A DNA stretch of 6,101 nt, taken from contig CANCBY010000155.1 in assembly GCA_947374445.1 (NCBI GenBank), forward strand, positions 1 through 6,101, written 5' to 3'. Under the pieces are notes generated by a model. The model saw only the letters and a program-made list of their open reading frames with translations. It did no database searches and was not told where the DNA came from. This document shows positions 1-4,691 of this stretch, one piece after another. The DNA is from Pseudobdellovibrionaceae bacterium. Lineage in GTDB: Bacteria; Bdellovibrionota; Bdellovibrionia; Bdellovibrionales; Bdellovibrionaceae. The translations under genes and the position numbers were made by a program. Every line of letters starts with the position of its first letter. Position 1 is the stretch's first letter.

Positions 1-1
1 T

Positions 2-781
2 TATGCCAGAGAGATGCTCGGTGATGTTGAGTCGGTTGCAGCGATAAAAATTCAAGATATCAAAAGGCATTGGGCGCAAATTTCTCAAAGACAAAACTTA
101 ACCATCGTATTGAGTGGAAATTTTAATAGAGTTAAATGGATTAAGTGGATTGAGGAATCAACAAAGAACATGGGCCCTGGCAAAATTGTAAGCAAAAAAT
201 TTGATGTTCCAACACTGAGTTCTCCAATTCAGTCGTTTATAGAGTCTAAAAAAGAACAAAGCCACGTCATGATTGGTTATCACGGGTTAACAATTACTGA
301 TCCCGAGCGCTATACCTTGCAAATCATGCAGTCTATTTTGGCGGGCCAAGGAGGAAGACTCTTCTTGGAATTGAGAGATAAAAATTCATTAGCTTATTCA
401 GTATCGCCGATGAGAATGGAAGGTTTGGAGACCGGATATTTTGGTGCCTATATCGGTTGTTCACCAGAAAAAGTGCAAAAAGCTTTATCGATGCTGAGCG
501 AACAATTTACACTTTTGACATCTGAGTTAGTTGGCCCCGAAGAGCTTTTGAGGGCGCAAAGATATTTGATCGGACGACATGACATCGATTTGCAAAGCGC
601 CGGGTCGGTGGCCTCAAGCATTTTATACGATGAAATTTATGGCAATGATGCCAATGAAGGACTTGCCGTCGCTGAAAAATACTTTGCTGTCACAGCAGGA
701 CGTATTCAAAAGCTGGCAAAAAAAATATTTTCACAGAAGTCTGTAACGACAGTTGTGGGCCCTATAAATCCATGGGCTTAA
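2..781 (+). CDS. M16 family zinc metallopeptidase-like protein, C-terminal part (5' end outside window)
   Basis: The frame is already open at base 2, so this is the 3' part of a gene that begins upstream; the ATG at 14 is internal. The first 35-40 codons match the end of an M16 peptidase domain (a LGDVES.. turn, then a strand ending LTIVLSGNF). A complete second M16 fold follows. Its hallmark is GGRLFLELRDKNSLAYSVS: the Arg (residue 121 counting from the ATG at 14) and Tyr (residue 128) correspond to the conserved Arg/Tyr pair of the M16 C-terminal domain that helps bind the peptide substrate. The zinc motif HxxEH belongs to the N-terminal domain and is not in view, so activity cannot be judged. 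M16 proteins of this kind are usually periplasmic or envelope proteases. The protein ends in VVGPINPWA, a usual place for the family to end. Whether it is a two-domain or four-domain member cannot be told. Confidence 0.88.
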   Translation, partial: YAREMLGDVESVAAIKIQDIKRHWAQISQRQNLTIVLSGNFNRVKWIKWIEESTKNMGPGKIVSKKFDVPTLSSPIQSFIESKKEQSHVMIGYHGLTITDPERYTLQIMQSILAGQGGRLFLELRDKNSLAYSVSPMRMEGLETGYFGAYIGCSPEKVQKALSMLSEQFTLLTSELVGPEELLRAQRYLIGRHDIDLQSAGSVASSILYDEIYGNDANEGLAVAEKYFAVTAGRIQKLAKKIFSQKSVTTVVGPINPWA

Positions 782-900
782 AGTTTTTTATGGTGCGAAA
801 AACGGATGCTTATCTCGACATAGACAAAGGCCTAGAAACATTTTTAATCGTCTCGTTTTGGGACGAATTGGCTAAAATAGAGGCAGAGTGTAGCCGATAA
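772..900 (+). CDS. Candidate small protein, 42 residues, filling the gap after the M16 gene
   Basis: An unbroken frame runs from ATG 772, which overlaps the M16 stop by 10 bases, to TAA 898-900, only 22 bases before the next gene. The product begins MGLKFFMVRKTDAYLDIDKG and ends FWDELAKIEAECSR. It is a mixed, acidic, protein-like sequence with no signal peptide or clear membrane segment. A second in-frame ATG at 790 would give 36 residues. In favour: it fills the only sizeable gap in a window where neighbouring genes otherwise lie 3-13 bases apart. Against: neither ATG has a convincing Shine-Dalgarno sequence, I recognise no family, and a frame this short can stay open by chance. Its last codons coincide with the sigma-28-like -10 element described separately. 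Confidence 0.27.
   Translation: MGLKFFMVRKTDAYLDIDKGLETFLIVSFWDELAKIEAECSR
873..900 (+). promoter_or_regulatory. Possible sigma-28 (FliA) promoter upstream of the 210-residue protein
   Basis: GCCGATAA at 893-900 is identical to the enterobacterial FliA -10 consensus. TAAAATAG at 873-880 matches the -35 consensus TAAAGTTT at 5 of 8 positions, including the essential TAAA. TAAA is separated from the octamer by 16 bases, where the consensus has 15. Transcription would start near 906-908, directly before the GAGGG ribosome site (908-912) and 15-17 bases before the ATG at 923. A sigma-70 reading is weaker: TAAAAT at 873-878 resembles a -10 but has no matching -35. The imperfect -35 and one-base-long spacer keep confidence moderate. 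Confidence 0.33.
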
Positions 901-922
901 GTCTTCAGAGGGTAAGCACAGG

Positions 923-1555
923 ATGAAGAGCAAATTAGATTCAAATACAAACGCGCTTTTTGTCTCTCCGAGAGAGTATTTTTCAGAGGTTGTTGGGACA
1001 GCAATGACCAAGAGAAATCTTCAGACTTATCCTGCCGTTCAGAAGTATCTCGTCGATTTACTAGAACACTATTTAGACGCAAGAAATCTTCATGACGACA
1101 GGCTAGATCAAACGGGTGCTCCCGTTCCTACAACTCTCGCAGAAATGTATTTGCGCGCCAATAATGCTGAAATCGCTGAGAGAAGAGAGCTTCTTAAAAA
1201 ATTAGGCGATCGGTCGCTTTACATCAGTGGATTTTTTGGCGACTCTTTGGAGCGTAAGAGTGTTGATATCGAATATTATGCGGATATGGGTGGTGCAGCG
1301 TATGAAAGCCTAGCCTATGTCAGCAAAGAAGATACAACAGCCAAAGTCTACAAAGTTTTTTCACAGAGATTTTTGGAGTTTGTGGATGTTCTTACCTATA
1401 TCTCACAGCAGTCATTTATAAAGAGCGATCAAAGCATACTGCGTCTTTATGATAGATACTTGCGAACAGGCTCTGAGCTTGCGCGAGAAAAACTAATCGA
1501 AATGGGTGTTGTCACCGTCTCAAAAGATAATATAAAGTTGATCCGTCAGGATTAA
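923..1555 (+). CDS. Conserved-looking hypothetical protein, 210 residues, cytoplasmic
   Basis: I do not recognise this family. The ATG at 923 is the only plausible start: the frame is closed by TAG at 878, no other start lies between, and GAGGG (908-912) sits 10 bases upstream. The protein has no signal peptide or membrane segment. It is rich in charged and aromatic residues and looks mostly alpha-helical, for example VQKYLVDLLEHYLDARNL near residues 39-56, a charged helix near 84-94, and FSQRFLEFVDVLTYISQQ near 146-163. The middle holds a Gly/Tyr-rich stretch (YISGFFGDSLERKSVDIEYY, about residues 99-118). No zinc, nucleotide-binding or catalytic signature is visible. It is followed after 6 bases by the tatB-like gene, so it is probably co-transcribed with tatBC and may be translationally coupled to it. 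A link to Tat export is suggested only by position. The possible FliA promoter upstream would instead hint at motility-linked expression. Confidence 0.85.
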   Translation: MKSKLDSNTNALFVSPREYFSEVVGTAMTKRNLQTYPAVQKYLVDLLEHYLDARNLHDDRLDQTGAPVPTTLAEMYLRANNAEIAERRELLKKLGDRSLYISGFFGDSLERKSVDIEYYADMGGAAYESLAYVSKEDTTAKVYKVFSQRFLEFVDVLTYISQQSFIKSDQSILRLYDRYLRTGSELAREKLIEMGVVTVSKDNIKLIRQD

Positions 1556-1561
1556 CTAAAA

Positions 1562-1903
1562 ATGTTTGGATTAAGCTTTACACATCTTATTGTTCTTTTG
1601 GTTTTGGCGCTTATTTTTATCGGCCCAGAACAGCTTCCTGAAGTCGCGCGGACTATTGGCAGATTGCTCAATGAATTTAAGCGTGCGACAAATGTTTTAG
1701 CAGAAGACATGAAGTCTGCCACTCGTGACGAAAATATCCGCAAACTGAGCTCCGAGGTTGAAGCACACAATGCTAAAGTGGCTGAAAATCATCCTACCAC
1801 ACCAGAATCAAGTGCAGCGCCGATTGCGACATCAAGTACGACATCTAATGTGACTTCAAATCTAACAGATGCGAAGGATTCCAATGAGCCAAAAAAGGGG
1901 TGA
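1562..1903 (+). CDS. tatB: Twin-arginine translocase subunit of the TatA/TatB family, TatB-like
   Basis: This is a small inner-membrane component of the Tat pathway, which moves folded twin-arginine proteins across the cytoplasmic membrane. At 113 residues it has the family layout: one N-terminal transmembrane helix (about 5-20), a Gly-Pro hinge (G21-P22), an amphipathic helix (about 23-55), then a disordered Ser/Thr-rich tail (about 75-113). The N-terminus lines up without gaps with my recollection of E. coli TatB (MF at 1-2, F6, GP at 21-22, LP at 25-26), and Ile rather than Phe precedes the hinge Gly. This favours TatB over TatA. The polar membrane residue at position 8 is His, where E. 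coli TatB has Glu. It is shorter than E. coli TatB (171 residues). AGGA at 1548-1551, inside the end of the upstream gene, is a plausible ribosome site 10 bases from the ATG. tatC follows directly. A TatA or dual TatA/B role cannot be excluded. Confidence 0.9.
   Translation: MFGLSFTHLIVLLVLALIFIGPEQLPEVARTIGRLLNEFKRATNVLAEDMKSATRDENIRKLSSEVEAHNAKVAENHPTTPESSAAPIATSSTTSNVTSNLTDAKDSNEPKKG
1896..1900 (+). promoter_or_regulatory. Ribosome binding site deciding the tatC start
   Basis: AGGGG lies 7 bases before the ATG at 1908 and inside the last codons of tatB. A competing site, AAGGA at 1874-1878, lies 5 bases before an in-frame ATG at 1884. The site at 1896-1900 is preferred because the 1908 start gives the usual short N-terminus before the conserved HLTELR motif. 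Confidence 0.6.
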
Positions 1904-1907
1904 TGAA

Positions 1908-2642
1908 ATGGATCCCAATAATGGCACATTGGTCGGACACCTAACCGAGCTTCGTTATCGTTTAGTAAGGTCTTTGTACGCAGCACTTTTTGGAATGGTG
2001 GCTTGCTACAATTTTACCGAAAAAATTTTTGATCTTATACGTGCACCAATTGCACCCTACCTCCAGGGCGGAGGCTTGATCTTTACTGCTCCTATGGACA
2101 AATTCATTGCTCACTTAAAGCTCGCAGTCTTTGGCGGAGTTATTTTGGCCTTTCCATATATTGCCGCGCAAGTTTGGGGATTTATTTCTCCAGGACTTTA
2201 TGAGCGCGAACGAAAATATGGAATAGCCTTTATACTGTCGGGGAGCATCTTGTTTGTTCTGGGTATTTTGTTTTCCTATTTTATCGTGTTTCCGATGGCG
2301 TTTAAATTCTTGATGACCTTTGGGGGAGACATCGACAAGCCGATGATTTCTATCTCTGAATACTTGTCATTTTTTGTAACGACAGCGATTGCATTTGGCG
2401 TCGCTTTTGAGTTGCCGCTAATCATTGTGCTTTTGTCGCTTTTTGGGATTGTTTCTCAAAAGTTTTTGAAAGAAAAAAGAAGATACGCGGTCATGGGAAT
2501 TGCTGTTGTTGCAGCGATAATTACTCCACCAGATCTTTTAAGCATGTTGATGATGCTGGTGCCAATGATCTTACTGTATGAAATCGCTGTGCTTATTGTG
2601 GGCGTTCTCGAGAGAAATCGCCCACAGCCAGGTCTTGAATAA
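1908..2642 (+). CDS. tatC: Sec-independent protein translocase TatC
   Basis: TatC is the polytopic inner-membrane subunit that, with TatB, recognises twin-arginine signal peptides. From ATG 1908 the protein has 244 residues (E. coli TatC has 258). Conserved features are HLTELR at 11-16; the loop QVWGFISPGLYERE, whose E101 lines up with E. coli E103 of the signal-peptide site; FGVAFELP with E168, matching the buried E170 of E. coli; and ITPPDLLS at about 205-212. Six membrane helices are expected, roughly at 20-38, 70-90, 106-128, 152-180, 193-207 and 212-235. In-frame ATGs at 1884 and 1869 would add 8 or 13 residues and overlap tatB. I prefer 1908 because H11 then falls where E. coli has H12 and AGGGG is well spaced. 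The gene starts 4 bases after tatB and ends 5 bases from the stop of the convergent carrier-protein gene. Confidence 0.96.
   Translation: MDPNNGTLVGHLTELRYRLVRSLYAALFGMVACYNFTEKIFDLIRAPIAPYLQGGGLIFTAPMDKFIAHLKLAVFGGVILAFPYIAAQVWGFISPGLYERERKYGIAFILSGSILFVLGILFSYFIVFPMAFKFLMTFGGDIDKPMISISEYLSFFVTTAIAFGVAFELPLIIVLLSLFGIVSQKFLKEKRRYAVMGIAVVAAIITPPDLLSMLMMLVPMILLYEIAVLIVGVLERNRPQPGLE
2597..2626 (+). other. Strong hairpin inside the 3' end of tatC
   Basis: TGTGGGCG (2597-2604) and CGCCCACA (2619-2626) are perfect 8-base inverted repeats. Inside them TTCT/AGAA can pair around a CGAG tetraloop, with a two-base AT bulge. The structure would fold in RNA from either strand. It is not a classical terminator on the plus strand, because the nearest T-rich stretch (TTCTTTT, 2643-2649) begins 16 bases after the stem. 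On the minus strand no T-tract follows. It may protect the 3' end of the message or contribute to termination in this very tight convergent junction. Confidence 0.4.
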
Positions 2643-2647
2643 TTCTT

Positions 2648-3178
2648 TTAATCTAACGGATCAAATTTAATAAGCAGGGCGCCCGATTCAACAGAGTCGC
2701 CTTGCTTGATGCAAATTTCTTTGATTTTAACATCACCGGTTGCGCGCATTTCGTTTTCCATTTTCATGGCTTCCATGATTAGAAGAGGCTTATTTGCCTT
2801 AACGACGTCACCGGCCTTAACAAAAATTTCAATAATTTTACCCGGCATGCCGGAGCGAAGTTCAGTATCAGCGCCTAGTCCACCGCCACGCTTCAATGAT
2901 TCATGAAGAAGCATTTCATCGTTATAGATCGAAAGTGTTCTAAACGAGTTTCTAGTGAAAACGGTGTATTCAGTATCGGAGCCAACGACATCCATCAGGT
3001 AAGAAACACCCCGAAACAAAAAGCTAAAATAACTCTCTGTTTTTTTGTAATCATTTTTGCTGATGTCATGTTGAACTTTTTCGCCACCGTCAGGCTGCAA
3101 AGAAATTTTCCAGTGAGTTTTTGTTTCAACAACGTCAACTTTGTAGGTTTTGCCTTTAAGTTCTGCTTCAAAATACAT
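2648..3178 (-). CDS. Biotin carboxyl carrier protein of acyl-CoA carboxylase, with BT-like N-terminal domain
   Basis: This cytoplasmic carrier subunit shuttles carboxy-biotin between biotin carboxylase and the carboxyltransferase. The C-terminal part (about 100-176) is a biotinyl/lipoyl domain with SGMPGKIIEIFVKAGD (about 109-124) and the biotin-attachment motif EAMKMEN; the biotinylated lysine is K139. The first 95 residues form short beta strands (such as FRGVSYLMDVVGSDTEYTVF) and resemble the BT linker domain of propionyl-CoA carboxylase alpha subunits, which holds the alpha and beta subunits together. It lacks the Pro/Ala-rich linker of E. coli AccB and is not simply that type. The start at 3178 is backed by GAGGA 8 bases upstream. 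It lies 3 bases after the biotin carboxylase stop and in the same frame, so the two genes look like one alpha subunit split by a single TGA. Confidence 0.93.
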   Translation of the reverse strand: MYFEAELKGKTYKVDVVETKTHWKISLQPDGGEKVQHDISKNDYKKTESYFSFLFRGVSYLMDVVGSDTEYTVFTRNSFRTLSIYNDEMLLHESLKRGGGLGADTELRSGMPGKIIEIFVKAGDVVKANKPLLIMEAMKMENEMRATGDVKIKEICIKQGDSVESGALLIKFDPLD

Positions 3179-3181
3179 ATG

Positions 3182-4678
3182 TCATATCCTCAACTGCATT
3201 TTGCGTCCGACTCTTCTCCAGCGCGAAGGGGCCGCCAGGAGTCGAACGTCTTTAGATTTGCGATCGTTGTAGGCGGTGATTGCTGCTGCGATCAAAAACA
3301 CATCATCGTCTACTTCTTTGAAAAGTTCAGGCTCAATAACCTCGAAGTTTTTTTCAAGAAACTGAGTTGTGTAACTTCCATCCAAAAACTTTGGATGCTT
3401 CAAAATAGATTTATGAAGAACGATGTTAGACTTAATTCCAGAAAGAATGAATTCTGTTAGAGCCCTTTGCATTCTATCAATGGCTTCTGTGCGAGTTTCA
3501 CCCCAAGTGATTACTTTGGCGATCATTGGGTCGTAATAAATTGGCACTTCATAGCCAGGATACGCGTAAGAGTCGACTCGCACGAAAGGACCTTGTGGAT
3601 GGCGACAAGCGCGAATCAACCCCGGGCTTGGTTTATATGTAACGGGGTCTTCGGCACAGATTCGTACTTCAATAGCATGTCCCCGTTGAACGATATCTTC
3701 TTGTTTGAAGCTTAGCGGCCTGCCAAGCGCGACATAAATTTGCTCTTTAACGAGATCTACATTCGTCGTGAGCTCTGTAATCGGATGTTCAACCTGGAGG
3801 CGCGTATTCATTTCCATGAAGAAAAACTCTTTTGTCGAGTTATCAAAAATGAATTCAATTGTTCCAGCGCCAACATAGCTTATTTGCTTTGCTGCTCTTA
3901 CAGCAGCAGCGCCCATCGCTAGCCGCACATCTTGTGGTACGGATGGAGATGGAGCCTCTTCTATAATCTTTTGATGTCTTCTTTGTACCGAGCATTCTCG
4001 TTCAAATAGATGAATTACGTTGCCATGAGTGTCGCCGAAAACCTGAATCTCAATGTGTTTTGGATCGGTGACAAATCTTTCAATGTAGACCGTAGAGTCT
4101 GAAAAATAGTTTTGTCCCTCTGAGGTACATGCTCTGTAGGCGCTCTCAAGCTCCGATTCGTTGCGAACAACGCGCATCCCTTTGCCACCACCGCCTGCAG
4201 AGGCTTTGATTATTACAGGTAATCCAATTTTTTTAACAACAGTTCTCGCGTCGTCCAAGTTTGCAACAGCGCCATCTGAACCAGGTACCGTCGGCACATT
4301 GGCTTTTTTCATCAGGGCTTTTGCCGAGATTTTGTCTCCCATAGAGTCTATATTGGCAGGAGTTGGTCCAATAAAGGTAATGCCATTTTCTTTGCAGGCA
4401 CGAGCAAAGTTCGTGTTCTCAGACAAAAAGCCATAGCCCGGGTGAATGGCATCAACACCGGCAGCTTTGGCGACGGAAATGATTTTTGGAATATTCAAGT
4501 AAGACTCTTTGCTAGGAGCCGGACCTATATTATAAGCCTCGTCCGCGAGAATAACATGAAGGCTGTCGCGATCTGCGTCGCTAAATACAGCCACCGAAAT
4601 GATACCCAGCTCACGGCAAGCTCTGGTCACACGAATTGCGATTTCGCCACGATTTGCTATTAAAACTTTTTTAAACAT
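3182..4678 (-). CDS. accC: Biotin carboxylase subunit of acyl-CoA carboxylase
   Basis: The enzyme uses ATP and bicarbonate to carboxylate biotin on the carrier protein. The 498-residue product begins MFKKVLIANRGEIAIRVTRA, the standard N-terminal biotin carboxylase fold. It has the ATP-grasp glycine loop SAGGGGKGM (160-168), K237 in the QRRHQK motif (E. coli K238), E275 and E289 as metal ligands, MEMNTRLQVEH (288-298) with R293 and the general-base E297, and R339 in EVRICAED (E. coli R338). All key catalytic residues are therefore present. It exceeds E. coli AccC (449 residues) by about 50 residues. This tail, ending SRWRRVGRKMQLRI, looks like the start of the region that leads into the BT domain in fused PCC alpha subunits. 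ATG 4678 is supported by GAGGTGA just upstream. The gene follows the carboxyltransferase by 13 bases and is followed by the carrier gene. Confidence 0.96.
   Translation of the reverse strand: MFKKVLIANRGEIAIRVTRACRELGIISVAVFSDADRDSLHVILADEAYNIGPAPSKESYLNIPKIISVAKAAGVDAIHPGYGFLSENTNFARACKENGITFIGPTPANIDSMGDKISAKALMKKANVPTVPGSDGAVANLDDARTVVKKIGLPVIIKASAGGGGKGMRVVRNESELESAYRACTSEGQNYFSDSTVYIERFVTDPKHIEIQVFGDTHGNVIHLFERECSVQRRHQKIIEEAPSPSVPQDVRLAMGAAAVRAAKQISYVGAGTIEFIFDNSTKEFFFMEMNTRLQVEHPITELTTNVDLVKEQIYVALGRPLSFKQEDIVQRGHAIEVRICAEDPVTYKPSPGLIRACRHPQGPFVRVDSYAYPGYEVPIYYDPMIAKVITWGETRTEAIDRMQRALTEFILSGIKSNIVLHKSILKHPKFLDGSYTTQFLEKNFEVIEPELFKEVDDDVFLIAAAITAYNDRKSKDVRLLAAPSRWRRVGRKMQLRI
3187..3191 (-). 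promoter_or_regulatory. Ribosome binding site of the biotin carrier gene
   Basis: On the minus strand GAGGA is followed by 8 bases and ATG 3178. It lies within the last sense codons of the biotin carboxylase gene (TTG AGG ATA TGA). It supports independent initiation of the carrier protein rather than expression only by stop-codon readthrough. Confidence 0.65.
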
Positions 4679-4681
4679 CAG

Positions 4682-4688
4682 TCACCTC
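4682..4688 (-). promoter_or_regulatory. Ribosome binding site of biotin carboxylase
   Basis: GAGGTGA on the minus strand matches seven consecutive bases of the canonical anti-Shine-Dalgarno complement. Its GAGG core ends 6 bases before ATG 4678, and it sits in the 13-base gap after the carboxyltransferase stop. It fixes the start of the downstream gene. Confidence 0.7.
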
Positions 4689-4691
4689 AAA

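Noticed and set aside
779..786. TAAAGTTT, an exact match to the FliA -35 consensus, overlapping the M16 stop
   Set aside because: No GCCGATAA-like -10 lies 10-12 bases downstream (that stretch is AAAAACGG); the perfect -10 at 893 is far too distant to pair with it.
759..789. GC-rich short stem (GCCC 759-762 with GGGC 774-777) followed by TTTTTT (784-789) as a terminator after the M16 gene
   Set aside because: Only four strong pairs with an 11-base loop, and the T-run starts 6 bases after the stem; too weak to call an intrinsic terminator.
848..866. Inverted repeat TCGTCTC / GGGACGA with a 5-base loop in the gap
   Set aside because: Seven pairs including one G-U, no T-tract in either direction, no partner copy; probably incidental or part of the small open frame.
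810..1082. 90-codon minus-strand frame over the gap and the start of the 210-residue gene
   Set aside because: Low-complexity Ser/Leu/Arg-rich product with no family resemblance; it mostly shadows a well-supported plus-strand gene.
2684..2699. Small hairpin CGATTC-AACA-GAGTCG near the end of the carrier gene
   Set aside because: Pairs only with a G-U on the plus strand and has a mismatch on the minus strand, which is the coding strand here; no T-tract.
3182..3184. TGA between the carboxylase and carrier genes as a selenocysteine codon
   Set aside because: No Sec-type family or visible SECIS-like requirement, and a ribosome site for the next ATG is present; an ordinary or leaky stop explains it better.
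2903..3460. 185-codon plus-strand frame opposite the carrier and carboxylase genes
   Set aside because: Cys/Phe-rich antisense shadow of two genes with clear catalytic motifs; no ribosome site or recognisable domain.
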